Notes under the pieces: model-generated | Database searches by the model: none | What the model was told of the DNA's origin: nothing | The model's input: only the letters and a program-made list of their open reading frames with translations | Part shown: positions 27,401 through 33,309 of the stretch, one piece after another | Numbering within the stretch: position 1 is the stretch's first letter | Layout: each line of letters starts with the position of its first letter | Source: Fratercula arctica | Taxonomy: Eukaryota > Chordata > Aves > Charadriiformes > Alcidae | Direction: 5' to 3' | Assembly: GCA_947846985.1 (NCBI GenBank) | Contig: CANTUZ010000002.1 | Span: 130,038,889-130,102,888, forward strand | DNA length: 64,000 nt | Made by a program: the position numbers and the translations under genes

Positions 27401-30400
27401 ATGGCCTATCTAATCAAATGTTTCTTCTTCCCCATAATTAAGTAAACAAGTTGTGATGACAACTTGAATGATAAGAAACCAAATTAATTCTCTTTTACAT
27501 TTTCAGTATTATAAGTGTAACAAAAGACACATAACATAAGTAAGACAAAAAGTCAGGCCTACTGTACTTCACAGCAGGTTTCTCTTCATATTTGAAAACT
27601 CTAAATCTGAGCCCCAAAGAAAATAAGATATATCGATTCACTCTAATCAGTTCACAATTAGAGAGAACACAGTCCTAACATAACATGGGTGACCCAAACA
27701 ACACCCGACACACTGCAAACTGTGGCAGACAGTTTGAACTATATTTAAATCTACAAATGTAGATAATGCATACCAGTTCCGCTTCAGTTGGTTAACAAGC
27801 ACTTTGATTACTGAATATTTTTTTTCTGTTAAATAAAATAGTTCATAAAATATGTGTTACCTTCACAGGAAGAATCGTCTATGATCAACTGCATTAGTTC
27901 TATTTGACCTCCTTCTGCGGCATGATGCAGTGGGGTGGCATTTAATTCATCCACTTTGGTGAGCCCAGAACGATTCTTCTTAATGAAGCTCCGTAGCCTA
28001 CAGGCGCTTCCATCTGAAATCACCTATTTTGGACACAAATATTCTCATTCTCCTAATAGGCAAGATGTTAGCAATGCTATCATGTGTTACTGTGGGCATG
28101 TTACCACTCAATAATTCTCTCCCAACTGTTTCATTTCATACAGAAGTAAACAAATCCTAATCAGATTGAGCCAACAGTGAAACTCAGATTGATTTAATTG
28201 ATTGCAAAATCAGACCCAGATGACAAAGTGCAAAATTAACAAAAATGGAAATTATCTTGAATACATTATTTTGGCTTCTTGTAGTGAGCTCAAGATCCTC
28301 CCTCCACCACGGAAAATCTCAAAGAAGCAAATTCATCACTTACTGTTTTATACTCTCTCCAGCTGTGGCCATGTCAAATGAATTCAACAGAGAGGAAAAA
28401 TTAATAATCTTTGTAAATTCCTTTTCTAGATCTTTCTACAGAGACTGATATTATGCCCCAGGCTCTCAAGTTCAGCTGTTGGGTTTCTGTGACATTCTTT
28501 ATGTCAGAGCAACCAATAAATTCTTTAATTTCAGTAGTATTCTAAAAGCATCCCATGGGCTACTATCTTAGTCTGAAACAACCCAGCATCTTCACAGCTT
28601 AATACAATAAAACCCCCTCCAACAGCTCTGCCCACTGACATCTTGATACCTCCCTGGTACTGTGCTTTGCAACCAAAGCCCACTGTGGAAACTCTGCTGA
28701 TTCTTACTTTATGGTGTTCTCCAAATATTTTTGTTAGCGTGTTTCAAAAGTCACACTTGTATATGAAGAAAAGTGATAGAAAAAACTTATTGCAGTAGAA
28801 TGGGCAGGAATTTATACACAAGTTATTAAAAAATTAAGAAGGAATAAAACAAGAAAAACAATTAACAAACCTGTGAGAAAAAAAAAAAAAAAGAGAAAAA
28901 TGCATACCAAAAGTAATGCAAACCTTCCTAAAGGTGTGTAAGCAAGCAAAGGTTAAAAAAAGAAAAACCCCTAAAATCACTGTTCCATCCTCAGCTGCAA
29001 AAGAAAAGGAAAACTTTGCTGTCCAGGATCCCCCGAGCCACAAAGACTTAACCATTTTCGCTGTCATTAAGCAAATATACATTACTGGGCAGCCCATTCA
29101 TATGCTTTGGCACGCGTTTAACTCCCTTCAGCTTAATAGTCCCATTGACCTCAGTGAGGCTACTCATGTGATCAATGTTACAAATGTGTTTAAAGATTTA
29201 GAAGACTGGGGCCAAATACAGGGGTAGCGTCTGCTTCAAAAGTGCAAATAGAAAAAGCTTAGAGAAAACAGGTGATATCATTGTGGAAAGTATATTTAAG
29301 ATGACTTCACTGTCATAAAAATAAATGTCAGTTACATACATAAATATCTATACATTTTATATGCATCAAAAAGCTATTTAAGAAAACCTTATTATAGAGC
29401 CCAGTATCTTCTATTCTTTCTAATATTCGAACTCGATTCTAATTGTAATGATTTTCAAATCTTTCTGTTGATTTAAACCACATTTTGCCACTCTTTACAT
29501 TGGAATTTTTTGTCAAGGTAAGACAAAATGTGGCTGAAATGTGGCATGATGATAATACCTATCAACAAAAAAAAGATTTTTCAGCCGATACTGCAGTGAT
29601 TCAATAACAAAATAGGAAAGGATGGTATCAGTTAGGTGTTTTCAGTACTTTGGTGGGTTCAAAATACCAAAGCAAGCTATTTTAAACAACAGCAGCTCCT
29701 TTGCACTTTGTCTGAACAGCGCTGTAGTGGCATATCACGCACCGGAGTGACAAGCCATGTTATGATGAAGAGGTGTCGCTCAGGACTACAGCCAGCACAC
29801 AGAAAACAAGTCTGGAAATGATCTTAAGAGGTCTTTAAACCCATCCACATACTTTGTCAAATTTCTTTAGCCTGCTCTTAAAAATCTCAGAAGTTACCCA
29901 AGTCATACAGCTCGTAAGCAACCTCCTCTTTTGCTTAATTATTCTTATCCTTAAAAAAAGCTTCCCTAAATTTTGGTCCAGGTCTCCCTAGCTGCAATAA
30001 AAATACATCACCTCTTGTCCCACTCTCTATGGAAAAGGAAAGAGGTTATAACCTTCCTGGCAGCAATTTTGCATTTGTAGGTTGTGCTGCCGGTTCCCTT
30101 TCCCTTCAGAACATTTCCAGTGCTTCTAAACTTTCTTTTCAGGACACCTTTGCTAGATGGTCTACTCCTTCCCATCACGATCTCTGCACCTTCCCTCTCA
30201 GAGAGGGACTCTTTCTGGGGAACCACGCCCAGGGGAGGGGCACAAGCCCCATGGCTGCTGCCTGCCGCCCACCACTTGCCCTTGCCACCCCACATCCTCC
30301 TTCGCCTGCTTCCCTCACGCGTTCCCGCTCGCCCCGGCCTGGACTTGGCCACACAACACCACAGCCTTCTGTGCCTTCATGCTCCACGGCCAGGGTGGCT

Positions 30401-30828
30401 CCCAACCGGCCTCCCACCCCTCGAAGCTCTTCCCTCACAGTTCTTCCCACCAGTGAGGGCAAAGGGCCTCCTGGAAGAAAGGGTCCCTGGAACATAACCA
30501 AGGCCAAGCCCACACAGCTGCCTCCAGAGCCCCACTTCACCCTCACCCTGCACCTTCTCCCCTCCTCATCCCAACGCCCTCACACCAGCCCCAGTCTCGG
30601 GCATCATCTTGTCCCACACCAGCCTCGGTGCCCCTCGCACCCACCACCCAGCCCTCGGCACCCCACACACACCCCCCCCCCACCTCCTCCTTGCCCCTCC
30701 GCACGCACCTTGAAGACATCCTGCGAGGCGACGGAGGCGGCATCCGCCTCGCAGACGACACCCTGGTAGGAGCTGGAGACGGCCGCCTTCTCCCGCGACT
30801 GGCAGAGCCGCAGCAGAGAGCGCTTCAT
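249..30828 (-). CDS. TRPA1: TRPA1 ion channel gene, exons 1-23 (3' exons outside window)
   Basis: Encodes the transient receptor potential ankyrin 1 channel, a plasma-membrane tetrameric, Ca2+-permeable cation channel of sensory neurons. The 23 exons join in phase to 957 codons without a stop. Seen in order: N-terminus (1-40), about 16 ankyrin repeats (about 60-610; many TPLH/SPLH/TALH motifs), cysteine-bearing linker (about 611-716), S1 (about 727-746), S2 (771-790), S3 (808-825), S4 (835-852), S5 (871-893), pore helix and filter MMLGD (selectivity Asp916, human D915), and S6 (937-957). Electrophile-site equivalents are C419, C426, C626, C646, C670 and K716. All inferred introns are GT-AG, from 89 to 3,902 bp. 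The frame stops at an intron donor after S6, so the TRP-like domain, coiled coil and stop codon lie left of position 1. Length to this point is almost the same as in human. Identity is very secure; individual splice sites are inferred from phase, consensus and similarity to human TRPA1. Confidence 0.97.
556..685 (-). CDS. TRPA1: TRPA1 exon 22 (residues 853-896; S4-S5 linker and S5)
   Basis: Acceptor TGCCTAG|ATTTGA and donor TCACAG|GTTAGT; 130 nt, ending in phase 0. It encodes RFENYGIYVVMFWEILRTL and IRIAVVFFFLILAFGLSFF. N856 equals human N855, the site of the FEPS pain-syndrome variant. Human C856 is Tyr857 and human S873-T874 is Ile874-Ala875. Confidence 0.94.
1519..1556. repeat. Possible relic of an ancient amniote repeat
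   Basis: The segment carries the near-palindrome ccactgaagtcagtgg with flanks (gcaaaact.., ..gagctata) that resemble an old interspersed element also suggested at 17539 and 29121. It is short and diverged, so the family is uncertain. Confidence 0.3.
1942..2007. repeat. 28-bp tandem duplication, about 2.3 copies
   Basis: The 28-bp unit gcatatatacagtaagaatc plus agaagagc occurs twice head to tail without mismatch, followed by a partial third copy. It lies within TRPA1 intron 21 and has no visible coding effect. Confidence 0.9.
2748..2917 (-). CDS. TRPA1: TRPA1 exon 21 (residues 797-852; S3 and S4 helices)
   Basis: Acceptor AATCCTAG|AAATTG and donor CAACG|GTAAAA; 170 nt, ending in phase 2. It encodes LLDWTIYTTSIIFVSSLF (S3), the PAHLQWECG linker and AIAVYLSWMNFLLYLQ (S4). 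The match to human HLQWQCGAIAVYFYWMNFLL fixes identity. Confidence 0.94.
3127..3216 (-). CDS. TRPA1: TRPA1 exon 20 (residues 767-796; S2 helix)
   Basis: Acceptor TTGTTTCAG|AACTCA and donor CAGCAG|GTAAAT; 30 codons in phase 0. It encodes NSYFTRVCMCLVLIMSLLG, then ICKEIFQLIQQ, matching human NSYLIKTCMILVFL and CKEAGQIFQQ. Confidence 0.93.
3217..5921 (-). other. TRPA1 intron 19
   Basis: 2.7 kb. It includes a pyrimidine-rich stretch (about 3790-4330) and an imperfect 34-bp repeat of tgtggagacagag near 4603-4655. The intron begins with a possible alternative extension of exon 19 (5875-5921). No other coding segment is recognised. Confidence 0.8.
5922..6069 (-). CDS. TRPA1: TRPA1 exon 19 (residues 717-766; S1 helix)
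   Basis: Acceptor CTTTCAAG|GATGGC; chosen donor GAG|GTACTG (phase 0). It encodes WMAYGFRAHLMNLGIYSLG, the S1 core GLIPLTLLVTHI and the extracellular S1-S2 loop with sequon NGT at 753 (human N747). A second, stronger-looking donor lies 47 bases further on but puts exon 20 out of frame. The loop is about 5 residues shorter than human and lacks the equivalent of the N753 sequon. Confidence 0.88.
6070..6502 (-). other. TRPA1 intron 18
   Basis: 433 bp of AT-rich sequence. No repeat or exon was recognised. Confidence 0.85.
6503..6573 (-). CDS. TRPA1: TRPA1 exon 18 (residues 694-716; K716)
   Basis: Acceptor TTTTGTAG|GCCATG and donor AAATG|GTAGGT; 71 nt, ending in phase 2. It encodes NRMELLSHPVCKEYLLMK and leads into W717. 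K716 equals human K710, a lysine that contributes to isothiocyanate activation. Confidence 0.95.
6574..7448 (-). other. TRPA1 intron 17
   Basis: 875 bp, AT-rich. Its only notable feature is a perfect 24-bp tandem duplication near its 3' end as transcribed. Confidence 0.85.
6652..6699. repeat. Perfect 24-bp tandem duplication
   Basis: The unit cttctttactcgaatattag plus ccta occurs twice head to tail with no mismatch, about 80 bp from the acceptor of TRPA1 exon 18. The lack of divergence suggests a recent event. Confidence 0.95.
7449..7547 (-). CDS. TRPA1: TRPA1 exon 17 (residues 661-693; C670)
   Basis: Acceptor TTATTCAG|ATTGAA and donor TTAAAT|GTAAGT; 33 codons in phase 0. It encodes IEYNFRYLQCPLTLNKK and DIFYEPLTTLN. 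C670 (YLQC) equals human C665 in the allosteric nexus above the membrane. The segment is one residue longer than human. Confidence 0.95.
7548..8940 (-). other. TRPA1 intron 16
   Basis: 1.39 kb of AT-rich unique sequence with short A runs. Nothing else was recognised. Confidence 0.85.
8941..9000 (-). CDS. TRPA1: TRPA1 exon 16 (residues 641-660; C646)
   Basis: 60 nt, acceptor CTGCAAAG|CTGGTT and donor TTCTAT|GTAAGT. It encodes LVLDNCIIESSEEKTSRDFY, aligning residue for residue with human VLLDFCMLHSTEDKSCRDYY. C646 equals human C641, while human C651 is Ser656. Confidence 0.9.
9001..9661 (-). other. TRPA1 intron 15
   Basis: 661 bp, AT-rich. The part just upstream of the exon 16 acceptor holds an alternative AG at 9071-9072 (CTTCAG|GTACAA), but its use would add codons not seen in homologues. 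No repeat was recognised. Confidence 0.8.
9662..9755 (-). CDS. TRPA1: TRPA1 exon 15 (residues 609-640; C626, S638)
   Basis: Acceptor TTTTGCAG|ATGGGA and donor TTTAAA|GTGAGT; 94 nt. It encodes RWEEAVVTFSHYSSANKCPL and EMVEYLPDSFK. C626 (NKC) equals human C621, the most reactive electrophile cysteine. Human C608 (WDEC) is Ala613 and human C633 (LPEC) is Ser638 here. Confidence 0.93.
9756..10653 (-). other. TRPA1 intron 14
   Basis: 898 bp, AT-rich. A short duplication of gaagtagggct lies near 10151. Nothing else was recognised. Confidence 0.85.
10654..10820 (-). CDS. TRPA1: TRPA1 exon 14 (residues 554-608)
   Basis: Acceptor TCTGCACAG|AACACA and donor AAAAG|GTAAGA; 167 nt, ending in phase 2. 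It encodes NTALHLAAREGHAKAVRLLL, then FHEAIHNRRKDVVSAV. These are the last ankyrin repeats before the linker. Confidence 0.96.
10821..12052 (-). other. TRPA1 intron 13
   Basis: 1.23 kb with a poly-A run near 10862. Minus-strand open frames here only extend exon 14 into the intron. Nothing else was recognised. Confidence 0.85.
12053..12167 (-). CDS. TRPA1: TRPA1 exon 13 (residues 515-553)
   Basis: Acceptor CATGTAAG|TGATTA and donor GAAGGG|GTAGGT; 115 nt, ending in phase 0. It encodes DYKGWTALHHAAFGGYTRTM and ILDTNVKCTDRVDEEG, matching human GWTALHHASMGGYTQTMKVI. The acceptor AG is preceded by an A-rich stretch rather than a strong pyrimidine tract. Confidence 0.92.
12168..13587 (-). other. 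TRPA1 intron 12
   Basis: 1.42 kb with a CT-rich patch (about 12386-12416), a long TA/TG microsatellite (12728-12827) and an AT-rich stretch (13436-13510). No exon was recognised. Confidence 0.85.
12728..12827. repeat. Compound TA/CA-TG microsatellite
   Basis: About 100 bp of alternating tatata, acatac and a terminal (tg)9 run. Short open frames here on both strands, rich in Tyr and Ile, come from this repeat and are not genes. The tract is likely length-polymorphic. Confidence 0.95.
13588..13752 (-). CDS. TRPA1: TRPA1 exon 12 (residues 460-514)
   Basis: Acceptor CTTTCAAAG|CTATGG and donor CTCTG|GTAAGT; 165 nt. It encodes YGRINTCQRLIRDMKDTRLL, then MTPLHLAAQNGHEKVVQFLL, nearly identical to human. 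It is separated from exon 11 by the shortest intron in the gene (89 bp). Confidence 0.96.
13842..14011 (-). CDS. TRPA1: TRPA1 exon 11 (residues 404-459; electrophile cysteines C419, C426)
   Basis: Acceptor GCTAACAG|ATGGAA and donor GCCAG|GTTAGT; 170 nt, ending in phase 2. It encodes DEDNEGCTPLHYACRQGVA and KSRDKKSPLHFAA. The two cysteines in CTPLHYAC correspond to human C414 and C421, which take part in electrophile activation. Confidence 0.96.
14012..15342 (-). other. TRPA1 intron 10
   Basis: 1.33 kb with an (AAATT)n microsatellite at 14197-14219. Otherwise unique AT-rich sequence. Confidence 0.85.
14197..14219. repeat. (AAATT)n microsatellite
   Basis: Four to five pentanucleotide units in TRPA1 intron 10. 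Confidence 0.9.
15343..15443 (-). CDS. TRPA1: TRPA1 exon 10 (residues 370-403)
   Basis: Acceptor TATCTAG|GAGCAA and donor CTGCAG|GTATAG; 101 nt, ending in phase 0. It encodes GANVSLKDHLGRNFLHLTV, then LQPGGLQHLNEKFLQ, an ankyrin unit. Confidence 0.95.
15444..16374 (-). other. TRPA1 intron 9
   Basis: 931 bp. A duplicated attaacaaaatcagtta motif occurs near 15819 and 15853. Nothing else was recognised. Confidence 0.85.
16375..16474 (-). CDS. TRPA1: TRPA1 exon 9 (residues 337-369)
   Basis: Acceptor TTATTGCAG|GGGGCT and donor AAAAG|GTAAAA; 100 nt, leaving one base. It encodes GANIDSVDIEGRSPLLLATS, then ASWKIVNLLLSK. This matches human GADINKIDSEGRSPLILAT. Confidence 0.95.
16877..16970 (-). mobile_element. 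CR1 LINE 3' tail fragment
   Basis: On the minus strand the sequence ends in the CR1 signature (ccttccaacccaaaccattc, then a degenerate attctatg repeat). It is severely 5'-truncated, as is usual for CR1. It is the only clearly recognisable young CR1 inside the TRPA1 transcription unit and lies in sense orientation. Confidence 0.85.
17539..17600. repeat. Possible relic of an ancient amniote repeat
   Basis: The motif caatgggagtttttccatta followed by acttgaatc and ccaatcctaa resembles the old element suggested at 1519 and 29121. Diverged; the family cannot be named. Confidence 0.35.
19128..19580 (-). other. Uncharacterised 150-codon ORF within TRPA1 intron 8
   Basis: An ATG-initiated frame (MVTFDCLKLSDNTTYLQKLL...) with two hydrophobic stretches (about residues 56-75 and 113-133) and a basic end (RMKKERW). 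A canonical AATAAA lies 33 nt after the stop. It is on the TRPA1 strand. I do not recognise the protein. Chance frames of equal or greater length occur elsewhere in the window, so coding is unproven. It could be an old retrocopy, an alternative terminal exon, or chance. Confidence 0.2.
20377..20425 (-). CDS. TRPA1: TRPA1 exon 8 (residues 320-336, 49-nt mini-exon)
   Basis: Acceptor CCCCACAG|GACAGC and donor ATG|GTAAAT. The joined codons give RTALFDHYELAEYLISM, against human RASLFDHHELADYLISV. It is the shortest exon of those present and is found by phase and homology alone. It is flanked by two of the longest introns (3.9 and 2.2 kb). Confidence 0.93.
20426..22597 (-). other. TRPA1 intron 7
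   Basis: 2.17 kb of AT-rich sequence. No repeat, exon or RNA gene was recognised. Confidence 0.85.
22598..22734 (-). CDS. TRPA1: TRPA1 exon 7 (residues 275-319)
   Basis: Acceptor TTTACAG|AATGAA and donor CACAG|GTAGGA; 137 nt, ending in phase 2. It encodes CTALHFAATQGATEIVKLM, which is identical to human over most positions, then ETLLH leading into exon 8. Confidence 0.96.
22735..24196 (-). other. TRPA1 intron 6
   Basis: 1.46 kb. A stretch around 23940-24130 weakly resembles an ancient CR1. The rest is unique. Confidence 0.8.
23940..24130 (-). mobile_element. Possible ancient CR1 relic
   Basis: Words such as ttttaaatccatgcaaat and actacatcctacataactt, followed by catttgctgctccct, follow the order of the 3' region of old amniote CR1 elements read in reverse. 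It is highly diverged and not certain. Confidence 0.35.
24197..24342 (-). CDS. TRPA1: TRPA1 exon 6 (residues 226-274)
   Basis: Acceptor TTTCTCAG|GTGAAG and donor CAG|GTAAAA; 146 nt, ending in phase 0. It encodes GEELGHSAKTHINF, then SPLHLAVQSGDLEMIKMCIE and FGAQID, strongly conserved with human. Confidence 0.96.
24617..24725 (-). CDS. TRPA1: TRPA1 exon 5 (residues 190-225)
   Basis: Acceptor TTTTTCAG|ATTGAA and donor AAAG|GTAAAT; 109 nt, leaving one base. It encodes KPNKTGCMPIHAAAFSGAKT followed by CMEILLKK, an ankyrin repeat matching human SNKWGCFPIHQAAFSGSKEC. Confidence 0.95.
24726..25130 (-). other. TRPA1 intron 4
   Basis: 405 bp, nothing recognised. Confidence 0.85.
25131..25238 (-). 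CDS. TRPA1: TRPA1 exon 4 (residues 154-189)
   Basis: Acceptor ATTTAG|ATTTTA and donor CTCCTG|GTAGGT; 36 codons in phase 0. It encodes STDVNLEGEAGNTPIIVACY and ends EALTLL, aligning without gaps to the human segment DVNLEGENGNTAVIIACT. A GT four bases further on could also serve as donor, but it breaks the frame with exon 5. Confidence 0.94.
25239..26395 (-). other. TRPA1 intron 3
   Basis: 1.16 kb of unique sequence, nothing recognised. Confidence 0.85.
26396..26571 (-). CDS. TRPA1: TRPA1 exon 3 (residues 95-153, ankyrin repeats)
   Basis: Acceptor GACCTAG|TATT and donor AAG|GTAAGT; 176 nt, ending in phase 0. It has GNTPLHWATKKNQVESV, then LLLSRGANPN and MMAPLHMAVQ, nearly the same as human. 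A 186-codon plus-strand frame overlaps this exon and is only an antisense shadow. Confidence 0.96.
26572..27860 (-). other. TRPA1 intron 2
   Basis: 1.29 kb of AT-rich sequence. A 186-codon plus-strand frame that runs from exon 3 into this intron shows no protein-like features. Confidence 0.85.
27861..28023 (-). CDS. TRPA1: TRPA1 exon 2 (residues 41-94, first ankyrin repeat)
   Basis: Acceptor AATAG|GTGATT and donor GAAG|GTAACA. It is 163 nt and leaves one base of codon 95. It contains the motif ATPLHHAAEGGQIELMQLI, matching human HYAAAEGQIELMEKI. The residues before it (RSFIKKNRSGLTKVDELN) are diverged from human. Confidence 0.95.
29121..29222. repeat. Ancient interspersed repeat relic
   Basis: Contains taactcccttcagc, tcccattgacctcagtgagg, ctactcatgtgatcaatgtt and gactggggccaaatacaggg in an order I associate with an old repeat common in turtles and crocodilians. 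The family name is not certain. Confidence 0.45.
29822..30001 (-). mobile_element. Ancient CR1 relic in intron 1
   Basis: Words gtctttaaacccatccacat, gcctgctcttaaaaatctca, taattattcttatccttaaa and aagcttccctaaattt match, in order, the antisense of an old CR1 3' region. Strongly diverged and interrupted. Confidence 0.5.
30667..30680. repeat. CA/poly-C tract
   Basis: A short cacaca run leads into nine C residues just inside intron 1; likely unstable in length. Confidence 0.85.
30709..30828 (-). CDS. TRPA1: TRPA1 exon 1 (residues 1-40, start codon)
   Basis: Begins MKRSLLRLCQ, close to the human MKRSLRKMW start, and ends QDVFK before donor AAG|GTGCGT (phase 0). The ATG has a G at -3 (gccATGa). 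No in-frame ATG occurs in the 76 bases upstream. The exon lies in the CpG island, unlike the AT-rich remainder of the gene. The N-terminal segment varies between species and precedes the first ankyrin repeat. Confidence 0.93.
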
Positions 30829-31070
30829 GGCGCCCGCCCGCCCGGCTCCGAGCAGCGCCCACCCCGCCCGCTCCGGAGACCTGCGTGGCGAGAGATCGAG
30901 TGACGGCCGGTGCCGAGGCCGCGCCCGGCCAGCCCCGCCAAAGCGGCGGCGGCGGCGACAGGAGGCGGGGAAAGCGGACGGGGGTTCTCCCTCCGCTGCC
31001 CCCGGCAGGGCCGGCCGCTCCCCGCCGGTGCGGCTCCCCCCTGCCCAAAGGCCTGTCCCGGGCCGTCCCC

Positions 31071-31170
31071 GGTGGGCGCGAAGCCCCGGTCGCCTCAGGG
31101 GACACCGCCTGAAGTAGTGCTGGGCGGGCGCGAAACCCAGGTCCCCTCAGGGGCCACTGAAGTAGTGCGG
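31071..31170. repeat. 50-bp tandem duplication in the CpG island
   Basis: Two imperfect 50-bp units (31071-31120 and 31121-31170) share gggcgcgaa, cctcagggg and tgaagtagtgc at the same spacing, the second with a 3-bp internal deletion. A third partial copy may begin at 31171 (ggtgggcggc). It lies about 240-340 bp upstream of the ATG. Confidence 0.85.
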
Positions 31171-31230
31171 GGTGGGCGGCTGTCCCCGCAGCCGGCTGGG
31201 GAGACAGCCTTAATGGCGGGAGAGGGCTAA

Positions 31231-31895
31231 GCCATCCCCGTTGGGTTTTGGGTGGGCTTTTTCTTAATTCCCTGATTGAGTATCCGACAGTGACAGAGGT
31301 CCCCGCAAATGTACGTGGAAGAACTGCAGCGCGGAGAGCGCCACGTGCAAAAAGTAAAATAAATAAGCGGAAAACAGGGGCAGCCAAAGTCGGGCTCTTC
31401 GCAGGGCCCGTGGCGCAGCCTGTGAGGAGAGAGCCTGCCCTGCCCGGGCAGAGCGCGGGTCAGCACCGGCCTCGCAGCTGCAACATCGTTAGTTGAGTTT
31501 TCTCCCATCAACTTCTCAGCCTTTGCTCCGTAGTCATAAAATTTTCTTGTAGAATTTGTTTTACCAGCAAATTTGGAGCAGTGTGGGAAAGCTACAGGGA
31601 GAGCACAGAAACAAGCAGCACAAGGCGTTTCAAAAGGGTTAATTACTAAAGCCACTTTAACTGAGTCATTCTTGCTGAGTCTTTAACGGAAACATTTGTA
31701 ACTGGGAGAACTAACAGTTTACTTAATGTGATAAGAACAGCCCTACCAAAGGTCAGGTAGCGGCTGGGGCGGACGCTTAGGAAAGGCAATAGGAGCCCTA
31801 TAGGATGACTTTTTGCCTGTGTATTCATGGTTTATGGCCGTCTGGCAGCTTAAGGACTGACAGAACCAGGTGTCGCATCCAGACCAGCCTGTTTA
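31231..31895. other. Upstream flank without recognised features
   Basis: GC content falls from the CpG island into ordinary sequence. Minus-strand frames at 31227-31655 and 31646-31828 show no recognisable protein. A 5' untranslated exon of TRPA1 cannot be ruled out. Confidence 0.6.
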
Positions 31896-32683
31896 ATAGC
31901 CATCCACTGGCAATTCTCCATTACTTTGCTCATGCCCTTTTTTGAACCCTTTTTTATACTGTCCGTGCCACAACATCCTGTGGCACTAAGTGCCATAATT
32001 TCATTATGTGTTTGTGAACTATGCTTTCTTTTACCACTAGCTTCACTTAGTGCTCCTTAGTGATTTATTTTGAGAAATGGAGAGTAATTCCCCATTTTTT
32101 AATCCCTGTTAGTGTTCATAATTTCACAGAATTCTTCCAACTCTTTTGCTTGCTGATGGGGCTTGATTCATATGGTTTTCCATCTTAGCGATGCCATTTT
32201 GTATCTCTGAATGTCCTCATCCTGCTACTCTGCATCTTTTTCGTGTTCCTTTTGAAATGGGATGGCAAAACCTACACGCTGAAGTCAAGGTATATTTGAA
32301 CAATAGGACTAACTGTTTGTTCAATTTTTTCTTCATTCCTCTCCTAAATGCTCACAAAGGTATTTGCTTTTTTTGAATGCTACCGAGCTAAGTTTCCTGA
32401 GAATTTTTACTGTTCCACCACAGTCCCTTTTCTGTGTGGTGACAGTATAAATGAATAGCCCTCATGTCCTATAGTCGCTCATATGAGGGTAGTTAGGGTC
32501 ATGTTTCCTCTGTGTACCCACCTAGCATTTATCAACATTCACTTTTATCTGACATTTCATTACTGTATCACCAAATTTTGTTAGGTCTCCCACAATCATC
32601 TGCATTTTTGGTCATCCTGAAAAATCCAACAGCACCTTCCAGATCACCAGAACGTCTTTGCACTACTGATCCCAAACATGTTT
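31896..32683 (-). mobile_element. Ancient CR1 LINE relic, first part (3' side)
   Basis: Antisense CR1-like words appear in order: acaacatcctgtggc, tttcattatgtgtttgtgaa, tagtgatttattttgag, and gcatttatcaacattcactt, then ttatctgacatttcatt. This is the conserved 3' region of an old amniote CR1. The element resumes at 33310 after a younger insertion. Reading frames are fully decayed. Confidence 0.65.
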
Positions 32684-33309
32684 GCCCAGGTGGCCAAGAG
32701 GCTGGTAGCATCCTGGCTTATATCAGAAATAGTGTGGCCAGCAGGACTAGGGAAGTGATTGTCCCACTGTACTCGGCACTGGTGAGGCCCCACCTCAAGC
32801 ACTGTGTCCAGTTTTGGGCCTCTTGCTACAAGAAAAACATTGAGGTGCTGGAGTGTGTCCAGAAAAGGGCAACGAAGCTGGTGAGGGGTCTGGAGAACAA
32901 GTCTTATGAGAAGTGGCTGAGGCTGGGGTTATTCAGCCTAGAGAAAAGGAGGCTGAGGGGAGACCTTATCGCTCTCTACAACTACCTGAAAGGGGGTTGT
33001 AGCGAGGTGGGGGTCGGTCTCTTCTCCCAAGTGACAAGTGAGAGGACAAGAGGGAACAGCCTCAAATTGCACCAGGGGAGGTTTTAAATTGGATATTAGG
33101 AACAATTTCTTCACTGAAAGGGTTGTCAAGCATTGGAACAGGCTGCCCAGGGAAGTGGTTGAGTCACTGCCCCTGGAGGTATTTAAAAGACATGTAAATG
33201 TGGTGCTGGGGGACATGGTTTAGTGGTGGACTTGGCAGTGCTAGGTTAACGGTTGGACTCGATGATCTTAAAGGTCTTTTCCAACCTAATTGATTCTATG
33301 ATTCTATGA
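32684..33309 (+). mobile_element. CR1 LINE 3' portion, younger, nested in older CR1
   Basis: It encodes the C-terminal tail of the CR1 ORF2 reverse-transcriptase protein. One frame reads [17 protein letters not shown], then [20 protein letters not shown] and [16 protein letters not shown]; after a frameshift near 33085 it continues [20 protein letters not shown] to a stop. The 3' end has ggactcgatgatcttaaagg, ttttccaacct and the attctatgattctatga tail. 5'-truncated and dead, but clearly younger than the relic around it. Confidence 0.93.

Larger units (their letters stand above)
28024..30708 (-). other. TRPA1 intron 1
   Basis: 2.69 kb. It contains a poly-A run (28878-28892), a possible old repeat (29121-29222), an ancient CR1 relic (29822-30001) and, next to exon 1, about 500 bp of CpG-island sequence. 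The GC content changes abruptly near 30180. Confidence 0.85.
30180..31230. promoter_or_regulatory. CpG island and presumed TRPA1 promoter
   Basis: About 1 kb of GC-rich, CpG-dense sequence in an otherwise AT-rich window. It covers exon 1, the start of intron 1 and about 400 bp upstream of the ATG. GC-box-like elements (minus-strand GGGCGGG) lie at about 30829-30843 and 30861-30870. No convincing TATA box is visible, so a dispersed CpG promoter is likely. The transcription start cannot be fixed from sequence. Proline-rich open frames on both strands here are composition artefacts. Confidence 0.75.

Noticed and set aside
30029..30769. 246-codon proline-rich plus-strand ORF opposite exon 1
   Set aside because: It lies antisense over TRPA1 exon 1 in the CpG island. 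Its Pro/Ser/Thr-rich make-up follows from GC-rich, stop-poor sequence, and parallel long frames exist in other phases.
30566..31387. 273-codon minus-strand ORF across the promoter
   Set aside because: It is in a different frame from exon 1, has an Ala/Gly/Arg-rich composition, and overlaps the CpG island. No known domain is visible.
32512..33087. 191-codon plus-strand ORF as a new gene
   Set aside because: Its second half is the C-terminal tail of CR1 ORF2 with a frameshift, and its first half is antisense ancient CR1.
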